A stretch of 64,000 bases of DNA from an uncultured Anaerolineae bacterium (lineage in GTDB: Bacteria > Chloroflexota > Anaerolineae > Promineifilales > Promineifilaceae). Position numbers and translations under genes: made by a program. Of this stretch, positions 51,008 to 60,182 are shown one piece after another. The stretch is taken from positions 1 through 64,000 of the forward strand of contig CAJQMR010000038.1 of assembly GCA_905479495.1 (NCBI GenBank), in the 5' to 3' direction. The notes beneath the pieces are model-generated. The model was not told the origin of the DNA, searched no databases, and saw only the letters and a program-made list of their open reading frames with translations. Within the stretch, counting starts at the first letter, position 1; every line of letters starts with the position of its first letter.

Positions 51008-51643
51008 ATGGAAATTCCCTTGTTTCCCCTCAATACCGTTCTTTTCCCCGGCTGGCCGATGCCGTTGCACATTTTTGAGCCGCGCTATCTGGCCATGGTG
51101 CGTTACTGTACAGAAGAAAAATCTCCTTTCGGTATTTTGCTTATTAAGCAAGGCCAGGCTGAAGGGGATGCTATTCCCCATGATGTTGGTTGTATGGTTA
51201 ATATCACTCAGATGGAGCAGTTGGAAGACGGCCGTTTACTGATCATGACTATTGGGCAAGAGCGGTTTCGGGTCTTGTCGCTAAAACGTGACAAACCTTA
51301 CCTGGTAGGGGAGGTGGAGCGGCTGCCTTACTTGCCCGAGAAAACGGAACCGTTGCAGGCCGCCGCCAACGATTTACATCCGCTGGTGTTGAGTTATCTC
51401 ACGACCCTGACGGCACTAGCCGACAACATAGAATTTGATCCCACACAGGTGCCCACGGAGCCAGAGGCGCTTAATAACATGGCCGCGTCGCTGCTGCAAA
51501 TCTCTTTGGAGACGAAGCAGTCGTTGCTGGAAGCCAAAAAAGTGTCTAACTCCCTCAACTTTCTCACCAATCAATATCGCCGTGAGATTGATCTGCTTAA
51601 GCGGTTTCCCCAGCAAGACATGGGTAATTTCTCAGTCAATTGA
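51008..51643 (+). CDS. Lon N-terminal (substrate-binding) domain protein
   Basis: 211 residues from ATG 51008, chosen because the protein then begins MEIPLFPLNTVLFPGWPMPLHIFEPRY, the classic start of the Lon LAN domain; ATG 50999 overlaps the -10 box. The rest (FGILLIKQG, VNITQMEQLEDGRLLIMTIGQERFRV, LNFLTNQYRREIDLL) fits stand-alone LON-substrate-binding proteins, which lack the ATPase and protease parts of Lon. Function unclear, perhaps an adaptor. Confidence 0.88.
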   Translation: MEIPLFPLNTVLFPGWPMPLHIFEPRYLAMVRYCTEEKSPFGILLIKQGQAEGDAIPHDVGCMVNITQMEQLEDGRLLIMTIGQERFRVLSLKRDKPYLVGEVERLPYLPEKTEPLQAAANDLHPLVLSYLTTLTALADNIEFDPTQVPTEPEALNNMAASLLQISLETKQSLLEAKKVSNSLNFLTNQYRREIDLLKRFPQQDMGNFSVN

Positions 51644-51650
51644 TGCTCCT

Positions 51651-51706
51651 ATTTCCCCGGAAGCCCTCAAAATGGACAATGTGTGAACCGAAGTTTCCGG
51701 GGAAAT
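51651..51706. terminator. TTTCCCCGGAA hairpin, copy 3
   Basis: ATTTCCCCGGAA (51651-51662) pairs with TTCCGGGGAAAT (51695-51706) between convergent genes; the inner part has diverged from copies 1 and 2. Confidence 0.72.
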
Positions 51707-51719
51707 AGGCTTTAATTGC

Positions 51720-52442
51720 TTAACGACCCACTTGCACCGTAATTTCGCCAATGCCGCCACTAATATCAAATGTAATGTCTACTTCAGATTCACCATAAGC
51801 TGCGTTGGTATAAACGTTGGAATCCCCCTCTTTTTGCAGCCCATTCACAACCAAAGAACCGATGCCTGTGTCTGCTTCCAGGCGCAGCCCGACATTTTCC
51901 GGTAGATAGACGGTGGTGGAGCCTACGCCGCCGTTGATGCGCACATCAAAACTTTCTTGCCATTTTCCAGTGAGATCAATTGTTGTTTCTCCCACACCCG
52001 TATCCACAACCAGGCTTTGCAAGTTCAGGCCACGCAGGTTCAGGTTGCTTTCACCAACACCCAAATCAATATTCATATCCATGGGAATGTCATTGGTTAA
52101 AATAACTGACCAACGATACTTAATGTCATCATCGGGAATACCGTTGATTTCACCTTGTGGCTGGGACACGGTGAGCTCGCCACGGGAGCCACGCTGTTCA
52201 AAAAGAACTTCTGGTCGCCAATCTTCAATGTTGTAAGTAAATTCGGCATCCATTAAATTTGCGGAGCCGCTGGCAATATCCAGCTCGCCAACGCCCATAT
52301 TTAAGTCTACCAGTACCGAGTCAATGTCCCCTAACTCTACAGTTTGATTGTCAGTTAATGTGGGTCCAACAGCCACGCGATTGATGCAGCCAATGAGCAA
52401 AAACAGCAAGGGGAGCATCATTATAGTTTTAAATTGTTTCAT
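51720..52442 (-). CDS. Toastrack-type (DUF2154/DUF4097-like) lipoprotein
   Basis: 240 residues, lipobox LLFLLIGC (Cys ~19). The mature part is a repeated beta-helix/toastrack pattern: VDLNMGVGELDIASG, IDLGVGESNLNLRGL, VDTGVGETTIDL, INGGVGSTTVYLP, ADTGIGSLVVNGL, ISGGIGEITVQVG, with the recurring GVGE/GIGS turn. Related domains occur in envelope-stress (LiaF/YvlB) proteins. Role unknown; the LiaF-type membrane part is encoded separately at 34385. Confidence 0.83.
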   Translation of the reverse strand: MKQFKTIMMLPLLFLLIGCINRVAVGPTLTDNQTVELGDIDSVLVDLNMGVGELDIASGSANLMDAEFTYNIEDWRPEVLFEQRGSRGELTVSQPQGEINGIPDDDIKYRWSVILTNDIPMDMNIDLGVGESNLNLRGLNLQSLVVDTGVGETTIDLTGKWQESFDVRINGGVGSTTVYLPENVGLRLEADTGIGSLVVNGLQKEGDSNVYTNAAYGESEVDITFDISGGIGEITVQVGR

Positions 52443-52596
52443 TTTGTCACCTCAAGAAGTTATTATTTTGGTCAGGCATATTTGCCTTCAGTCGTGTAGC
52501 ACTGTACGGTGACAAAGAGGCAAAGTTGTAGGACACAGTGGGAAGGTTTTGAATGAGTGGCGCTGGTTTTGCTGCCTGGTACCAGAGAAGGAAGAC

Positions 52597-52628
52597 AAAA
52601 AGGCTGACCCAATTTGGTCAGCCTTTTT
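52597..52628. terminator. Strong bidirectional terminator
   Basis: AAAAAGGCTGACC (52597-52609), 6-nt loop, GGTCAGCCTTTTT (52616-52628): perfect 13-bp stem with U runs on either strand. Ends the carboxypeptidase transcript on the minus strand. Confidence 0.88.
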
Positions 52629-52659
52629 TAGAGGATGCGGTTGACGACACGCCTGTGAT

Positions 52660-54183
<1,524 letters not shown>

Positions 54184-54362
54184 TAGATTAGCGTTGATCC
54201 CGTTAACTTAAAAACGAAGCTAACGATTCAGCTGCGACGCACTGCCCTGGCGTGAAGTGCAACAAAATTCGCTAAGAAAGTATATCGCACTGCTGAGGTT
54301 TGATTTGGGAACGACGCTAAACGACTCGATTGTTAGATGACTACCTAATGGGGGAAATCGTA

Positions 54363-54394
54363 CCCCACAATTAGCAGAAAAGCTAACTGCGGGG
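54363..54394 (-). terminator. Hairpin overlapping the TVP38-type gene stop
   Basis: CCCCACAATTAGC (54363-54375) pairs with GCTAACTGCGGGG (54382-54394), with two G-U pairs on the minus-strand RNA; the stop codon lies inside the stem. No U run follows. Confidence 0.5.
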
Positions 54395-55144
54395 GCGGTA
54401 TTTTTGCTCGATGCGCAAGATGGTGAAGCGACCGATGATGTAGACGGCCGTTACCAGCAAAGCCAGCAGCACCCAGACCGTATTCGAAAGTTCCAGTCCA
54501 TGTGAACCGATCAACGTCAGTAGCAGCACGCTGGGGAAACGCCCCAAAAAGTTAGCGGCTAAAAACTTCCTGGGGGAAATGCCGGTGAGCCCGGCCACAA
54601 AGTTCATGATGTCTGTGGGAAAAACCGGCAGCACAAAAGCAATGGTGAAAAATAAAAACCCCTGCTTCTCTGCAATGGTTTCCCATTTCTCAATGGTTTC
54701 TCTGGGGGCCAGGCGATGAACAATCGGCCGTCCGGCCCAGCGCGCCAGCAAAAAGCCCAGTTGGCTAGCCGACACCACGCACACAATATTAAACAGCAGC
54801 CCCAAGGGAAACCCGTAAATATAACCACCGGCAATGACAAAGACGTGTCCAGGAATAAAAGCGACAATGACTTGCAATACTTGGAGGAAAGCCAGAACCA
54901 AGGGAGCCAGCGCCCCATAACTTTGCACGTAGTTGCTTACAAACTCCTGGTCGCTCAAAACGGCGAGCCATTCAGATAAGGATTGGCGCAGCAGCCAGGT
55001 GAGGATGGCAAGCATCACCACACTGCCTACCAGCAACCAGCGCTTGGTCGTGTTACTCAAGAGGGGGGAAGGTGGTGACGTGTAAGCTGATTTTAGCGTC
55101 CGCGGCTGTGGCGGTTTTGTTTTCTGATCGGTGATGGTAGACAT
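54383..55144 (-). CDS. TVP38/TMEM64 (DedA-like) membrane protein
   Basis: 253 residues from ATG 55144 behind AGGAAGAG. After a Pro/Thr-rich cytoplasmic start, about six membrane helices with the VTT-domain marks FIPGHVFVIAGGYIYGFPLGLLF (~108-130) and FVLPVFPTDIMNFVAGLTGISPRKFL (~180-205). VTT proteins act in lipid movement across membranes; related DedA proteins carry undecaprenyl phosphate. Exact cargo unknown. Confidence 0.88.
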   Translation of the reverse strand: MSTITDQKTKPPQPRTLKSAYTSPPSPLLSNTTKRWLLVGSVVMLAILTWLLRQSLSEWLAVLSDQEFVSNYVQSYGALAPLVLAFLQVLQVIVAFIPGHVFVIAGGYIYGFPLGLLFNIVCVVSASQLGFLLARWAGRPIVHRLAPRETIEKWETIAEKQGFLFFTIAFVLPVFPTDIMNFVAGLTGISPRKFLAANFLGRFPSVLLLTLIGSHGLELSNTVWVLLALLVTAVYIIGRFTILRIEQKYRPRS

Positions 55145-55348
55145 ACTCTCTTCCTGCATGTGGGGAACTGCTGACGGCTATTGTGATTGCCCAACACAGA
55201 AAACCCCTCATGCCTTAGCTGATTGTCGTTCAATTAAAATGAAGATGCCTTGAACGCACGCAGCCTTTACGCAAGCAACAATAAATCGTTGCTAACCTGG
55301 CAATGATCCTACCTGTTCTGGGATTTAAGAGCAAATGTGCCCAGCGTT

Positions 55349-56236
55349 TTAAGTGTCTTTTTTGAGGGGAGCCCCTAAGAAGAAGCGGATAGCATTGGGC
55401 AGCCGGTAAGCCCAGGCCTCTTCATTATGCCCGCCACCAACGTCTTCCACGTGGAGCAGATTGCGCGTTGGCCGATACCCTTTCTGCGCCAGGATGCGTT
55501 TCATGCGGCGTACACGGCCGTAATAACGGCGAGAGCGGCTGCGCAAGATGGTCTGGTCGGGCCAATGCCCCCCCATCTCCCGTGTGCCTGCATCCAGGTA
55601 GATCTTCCCTTGTTGAAAGGGCGCGTGTTCGACATAGTCAAAAATGGCCCGATTGGCAAACCAGAGGGAGGGGCTCATGACGCCAGCAAAACCAAAGACG
55701 GCCGGAAAGCGAAAAAAACCGTAGAGGCTAATCAGCCCCCCCATGGACGAACCAGAGATGCCTGTATTACGCTTGTTAGGCAGGGTGCGAAAGGCACTGT
55801 CTACCAGTGGCTTGAGGGTGTGGACAATGAAGTTTAAATAGGCCTCGCCTTTGCCGCCGCCATATGTTTTGTCTACAAATGGACTGTACTCAGCCAGACG
55901 CTCCTTGCCCATACTGGGGATGCCCACCACAATAGCTTCTAGATGTTCTTCGGCGCTGAGCTTTTCCATCGTTTCATCAACATACCATTCACCCGTGTAG
56001 CTGGTTGCTTCATCAAAAAGATTGTAGCCATCATGCATGTAGAGAACCGGATAATGGTTTTGGCTGTCGGCATAGGATGGGGGAAGGTAAATGAGGATAT
56101 CTCGCTGGTTGTCGAGTTGGGGGCTGTAAACATTCTGGGCAATTTGGATGTTGCCACTGACGGTATGGCGATGACGTTCGTAGTAAATATCGTGGTAAGG
56201 ACGCCATTCAACTTTTGGTAGTTGCGTTGCTTGCAA
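55349..56236 (-). CDS. Esterase (esterase-D-like alpha/beta hydrolase)
   Basis: 295 residues, TTG start behind GGAGA. The esterase fold is plain: NQRDILIYLPPSYADSQNHYPVLYMHDGYNLFDE, nucleophile elbow GSSMGG (~165-170), and the C-terminal His in GGGHNEEAWAYRLP. Similar to enterochelin-esterase/putative esterase families. No siderophore genes are nearby, so the substrate is not known. No signal peptide. Confidence 0.85.
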   Translation of the reverse strand: MQATQLPKVEWRPYHDIYYERHRHTVSGNIQIAQNVYSPQLDNQRDILIYLPPSYADSQNHYPVLYMHDGYNLFDEATSYTGEWYVDETMEKLSAEEHLEAIVVGIPSMGKERLAEYSPFVDKTYGGGKGEAYLNFIVHTLKPLVDSAFRTLPNKRNTGISGSSMGGLISLYGFFRFPAVFGFAGVMSPSLWFANRAIFDYVEHAPFQQGKIYLDAGTREMGGHWPDQTILRSRSRRYYGRVRRMKRILAQKGYRPTRNLLHVEDVGGGHNEEAWAYRLPNAIRFFLGAPLKKDT

Positions 56237-56483
56237 ATTCTGTCTCCAATCTTTGTTACGTTAATTGTCTCTTTTTTTGTTTTGCTGTCCACTTATCATT
56301 TGTTTTGGTGCAGCGCGTTAAAAAGTGTGAAAATCATCACGAATTGGCTATTATGCCTTTTCTAGCTTGCAAAAATGCTTATAATCCCTAGCAAAATTAT
56401 TTCTTCTTGAGTAAAAGCGGGCGCATCCGATTTTCTTGATTTCATGGGCATTCCCGCTGCTACGCTGTGGAGGGCGGTAACTC

Positions 56484-57008
56484 ATGGAAAAGAAAGACGA
56501 ATCCACTGTAGATAGCCCGGTTGATTTAGCTGACTATCGAACGCGTTTGCGCTACGAGCGGCAGGAGCTGATCGATGAATTGATTCAGGAGGGGATGGCG
56601 AATGGGCATTTTGATAATTTGCCTGGTAAGGGGAAGCCACTAAACCTGAACAAAAATCCATATGCCGCAGACATGGAATTGGCTAATGAGCTGCTAAAAG
56701 AAAATGATTTACCACCCGTCTGGATTTTGCAGCGGAATGAGATTTTAGCGAAGACGGCCAAGATCCGGACAGATATTGTGCGCCAGTGGGCCTGGCATGA
56801 GCGTGAGTTTCGCATTGCCATAGCCGATAAAGGCCGTCTCACGATCCGCTGGGATGATTATTGTCTGAAGTGGAAAAGTGAAATTGGGGAGCTCAACAAG
56901 GCAATTGACGCGTTTAATTTAAAACGGCCGTTTGACCACCTGGAAATCTTCAAATTGAATTTGGAAAGTGAACTCAAGCGAGCTGGTGCCCCACGCTGGC
57001 TGCGTTAA
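56484..57008 (+). CDS. DUF1992 (DnaJ C28 homologue-like) protein
   Basis: 174 residues. DUF1992 signature IDELIQEGMANGHFDNLPGKGKPLNLNKNPYA (~30-61), then charged helices rich in Trp/Arg. The same domain occurs in eukaryotic DNAJC28 next to a J domain; here no J domain is present. Bacterial role unknown. Followed by a large gap with the sigma factor promoter. Confidence 0.88.
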   Translation: MEKKDESTVDSPVDLADYRTRLRYERQELIDELIQEGMANGHFDNLPGKGKPLNLNKNPYAADMELANELLKENDLPPVWILQRNEILAKTAKIRTDIVRQWAWHEREFRIAIADKGRLTIRWDDYCLKWKSEIGELNKAIDAFNLKRPFDHLEIFKLNLESELKRAGAPRWLR

Positions 57009-57382
57009 GCATTGATACGGCCGTTTTTGGCAAACAGCATCACGCTTAAATTGGTTTTGTTTTGGAATTGTTCGCGGAGCCGCCAGGAAGATAAAAGCGC
57101 CTAAAATAGCCATAAAAACCTTTCAGATAACAGTATTTTCCTCCTGCCACACCACCTAAACTGATCCAACTCTGGTAATTCAAAGCATCCCTTGCAGCAA
57201 GGGCCTTTACGCGGCCTGATTTTTACTGCTTGCGGCGCACCATGTGGTAACTTTTCAAAACATTGACAAAACATAGACATATACTGTATAATCCCTTCGA
57301 TACTTTTCGAAAGTTCGTAATTTGCTCAACTTAAAACTGTATCAGGAACAGGAAGAGAGCTGGCTCGCTTGGATTTAGAAAA
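57009..57382 (+). promoter_or_regulatory. Leader region of the sigma factor gene with promoter
   Basis: This 374-base gap holds no gene. It has one ACGGCCGT near 57017 and a near-perfect promoter, TTGACA (57263-57268), 18 bp, TATAAT (57287-57292), giving a leader of about 85 nt. The short palindrome ACTTTTCGAAAGT (57302-57314) follows the start point and could be an operator. Confidence 0.68.
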
Positions 57383-58372
57383 GTGGCCAAAAAGGAAAAC
57401 GCCGTGACAACGATGACCAATTCAGACAATGACCTGTATTCAGCGAATACAACTGGTGTTGGAGAACCCGCGACCTTTGATTTTTTGGGACAGTACCTGA
57501 AGGAGAGTCGGCGTACCGCTCTGTTAACGGCCAAAGAAGAGGTCATTTTGGCCGAACAAATTGCAGCTGGCCGGGAGGCAGACGAAAAGCTTAAAGCCCA
57601 TCTCCCATCTGAAGAGCGTCAATATTGGCTCTGCATAAAAGAGCGTGAGGCAGAAGCACGCGTTAACCTGGTGCAGGCCAACATGCGTCTGGTTATTAGC
57701 GTTGCCAAGAAATATCGTGGGCAGGGGCTGGACTTTCTGGATTTGATTCAGGAAGGGAATGTGGGGTTGCTAACGGCCGTTGACAAATTTGACCATACAC
57801 TGGGCAATCGCTTCAGCACCTACGCCACCTGGTGGATTCGCCAATCGATGACCCGGGCCATTGCCAACCACGGCCGTACCATTCGTATTCCGGCCAACAA
57901 AACGAGCAGCATTCGCCAACTTTACCTGGCCAAGCAAGAGCTAGAACAAGAATACGGCCGTCCCCCGCGCCCGGAAGAGTTGGCCGAACACACCGGCATG
58001 ACGCCTGAACGTGTACGCCTGCTCTTGCGCATCACCATGCCGCTGCTTTCCTTGGAGCAGCCCGCCGGGCCAGAACCAGATACCGAACTGGGCGCCTTTG
58101 TTGAAGACGATTTATCACCCCAGCCCAACGATGCCGTGGCCGAAAAGCTGCTCAATGAGCGCATCGACCGGCTGCTGGATCATCTGACACCCCGTGAAAC
58201 AAGCGTACTTTGCCTGCGCTACGGGTTGCGCGGTCATGAATCACACACGCTTAAAGAAGTGGGCAAGATGTTCGATTTGTCGCGGGAACGCATTCGTCAA
58301 ATTGAAAAGACGGCCCTGAAGAAGCTGCGCCAACCTCAATACGGTGCAGATTTGCACCATTACCTGAACTAA
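57383..58372 (+). CDS. Sigma-70 family RNA polymerase sigma factor (group 2 type)
   Basis: 329 residues from a GTG; the true start may be one of the ATGs a few codons later, as no good ribosome binding site is seen. It lacks region 1.1. Region 1.2 (FLGQYLKESRRTALLTAKEEVILAEQIAAG), region 2 (ANMRLVISVAKKYRGQGLDFLDLIQEGNVGLLTAVDKFD, ATWWIRQSMTRAIANHGRTIRIP), region 3 and region 4.2 (TLKEVGKMFDLSRERIRQIEKTALKKLR) are all complete, so it should read a consensus-like -10/-35. Probably an alternative primary-like sigma factor. Confidence 0.93.
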   Translation: MAKKENAVTTMTNSDNDLYSANTTGVGEPATFDFLGQYLKESRRTALLTAKEEVILAEQIAAGREADEKLKAHLPSEERQYWLCIKEREAEARVNLVQANMRLVISVAKKYRGQGLDFLDLIQEGNVGLLTAVDKFDHTLGNRFSTYATWWIRQSMTRAIANHGRTIRIPANKTSSIRQLYLAKQELEQEYGRPPRPEELAEHTGMTPERVRLLLRITMPLLSLEQPAGPEPDTELGAFVEDDLSPQPNDAVAEKLLNERIDRLLDHLTPRETSVLCLRYGLRGHESHTLKEVGKMFDLSRERIRQIEKTALKKLRQPQYGADLHHYLN

Positions 58373-58379
58373 CCTTGAG

Positions 58380-58409
58380 GTGCGACGCACTTTTGAAAGT
58401 GCGTCGCAC
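58380..58409. terminator. 30-bp near-perfect palindrome between convergent genes
   Basis: GTGCGACGCACTTT (58380-58393), TG, AAAGTGCGTCGCAC (58396-58409). Related TGCGACGCACT text lies at about 54234-54244, so it is a dispersed repeat. It probably ends both converging transcripts. Confidence 0.7.
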
Positions 58410-58416
58410 TTGGGAT

Positions 58417-59994
58417 TTAGGGTTGGTGCATGTGGCAAAATGCCGAGCCTTCTTGCGCCCGGTTGCGGCACTGTTTGCCGCTTTTTGTAGTTGCCTGGCA
58501 TTGAGTCGGCTGGGGGGAAACGGCCGTTTTCACGGGTTCTTGTTTCGCGGCAGACTTGGCTGCTTCAGCCGCTTCAATCGCTTTGGCATCCTCCACGAGG
58601 TCCATCAGCGCCTCGAACTGTTCGTAAAACCCTTCCATGATAATTTCTGGATCCGGCACCAGACCGACATCGGTGACGATGCCCAGGTGCACTTTATTGG
58701 CATAGCTAATAATGCTAATGCCCAAAGACACGCGCCCAGACTGTGGCACCCAGAACATAATTTCATCAATTTTTTGCCCGGCTAGATAAAGCGGCATTGG
58801 TGGGCCAGGAACATTGGTCATAACGGCCGTTGCTTTGGAGCCAAACAGCTTTACCAGCGTGCCCTGAAACTCCTGCGGCGACATGCCCATGGCGCTGAGA
58901 ATGCCCAGAGCAACAGGCGCTTCTTTGGAATTCTTCAATTCCATCATCCGCTTGTTCACCTCGTGCAGCCGTTCCAACGGATCGCCAATGCCCACCGGCA
59001 ATGACAAAAAGACGATGCCAAATTTGTTCCCCAGCTGCCCCATCTCTTGCGGCGTGCGCAGATTAACGGGAACGGCCGCACGGAAGTTTAGCCCCTCCAC
59101 ATTGGCACCCTTTTTAAGCATATAATGGCGCAGACCGCCCGTCATGGCCGAAACCAATACATCATTGACGGTGCCGCCAGTGATATTTTTGATCGTTTTC
59201 ACGTCGCGCAAGGAAAGCGGTTTAGACCAGGCAGCGCGTTTGGCGACCCCCAGCTCCCCTTTAAATATCGTTTTAGGATCGGGCGAACGGAGGAAAAGAC
59301 GACCAGCCGCAAAAGCGGTGTCGGTGCCTTTGAGCGCCAGTTCCATGGCGTGTGCCGGATTTACCAGCGCTTCCAACCCTTCTGAGGCCATTTTGCTGGT
59401 AGTCTCCCACACTGTACCAACCGTTTTTGCCCCTTGCTGCAGCAGTGTGTTTAAAGCATGGCTCATGCCGTCATCCTCATCATCTTCAGCTTGACCAAAG
59501 CCGCTGCCGGTAGGTGGGGGCACATCAGGTACCATGTCTGTGAGGGAGAGCAGGACAAAGACCAGCGCCATGCCATCGGCAATGCAGTGATGCAGCCGAC
59601 ACATGATAGCGCAGCCTTCCCCATAATTTTCAATGAGGTGAAACTGCCATAGGGGTTTAGAGAAATCGAGCGGCGTGCTCATCAAATCGCTCACCATTTC
59701 TTGCAGGGCGGCTTTGTCGCCCGGAGAAGGCAGCGCCACCCGGTGCAAATGGGCATTCAGATTAAACGTTGGGTCTATTTCCCAATACGATGGGCTAAAT
59801 GGCAGTCGTGACTGCACCACACGCATGCGAAACCGATCGAAGGCCAATAGTTTATGCTCGATGATGGCTTTGTAATGGTCAAAATCGATCATCTTTTTGA
59901 AGGTAAGAATGCCCGATACCATCATCAAATTGGTGGGATCTTCCATGCGCAGCCAGGCTGCATCGACAGTGCTTAGCGGGTGGGATTTAGACAT
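58417..59994 (-). CDS. Wax ester synthase/diacylglycerol acyltransferase (WS/DGAT)
   Basis: 525 residues. Catalytic HHCIADG (His135, His136, Asp140), N-terminal LSTVDAAWLRMEDPTNLMMVSG, and NDVLVSAMTGGLRHY plus TNVPGPPMPLYLAG of the C-terminal domain. It esterifies acyl-CoA to a long-chain alcohol or diacylglycerol, making storage lipid at the membrane. The last ~27 residues, CQATTKSGKQC...FCHMHQP, are an extra Cys3His-type knuckle joined by an Ala/Lys linker, not part of the family. It links with the alcohol oxidase-aldehyde dehydrogenase pair at 25829-29315. Confidence 0.93.
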   Translation of the reverse strand: MSKSHPLSTVDAAWLRMEDPTNLMMVSGILTFKKMIDFDHYKAIIEHKLLAFDRFRMRVVQSRLPFSPSYWEIDPTFNLNAHLHRVALPSPGDKAALQEMVSDLMSTPLDFSKPLWQFHLIENYGEGCAIMCRLHHCIADGMALVFVLLSLTDMVPDVPPPTGSGFGQAEDDEDDGMSHALNTLLQQGAKTVGTVWETTSKMASEGLEALVNPAHAMELALKGTDTAFAAGRLFLRSPDPKTIFKGELGVAKRAAWSKPLSLRDVKTIKNITGGTVNDVLVSAMTGGLRHYMLKKGANVEGLNFRAAVPVNLRTPQEMGQLGNKFGIVFLSLPVGIGDPLERLHEVNKRMMELKNSKEAPVALGILSAMGMSPQEFQGTLVKLFGSKATAVMTNVPGPPMPLYLAGQKIDEIMFWVPQSGRVSLGISIISYANKVHLGIVTDVGLVPDPEIIMEGFYEQFEALMDLVEDAKAIEAAEAAKSAAKQEPVKTAVSPQPTQCQATTKSGKQCRNRAQEGSAFCHMHQP

Positions 59995-60182
59995 ACGGCC
60001 GTCTCCTTAAGAAAACACAACGCAGAGAAATGAAGGACTGATATCATACTTAGATGCTGAATTATACAGATGGACAATCGGTTCCTTTCAGTATAACTCA
60101 GCCAGAGGTGACTGACCATATCCTACTGTCTGTAAACCGGATTATTGTTGATAGCCGTGTCGTTTTTGTAAAATCATCTACT

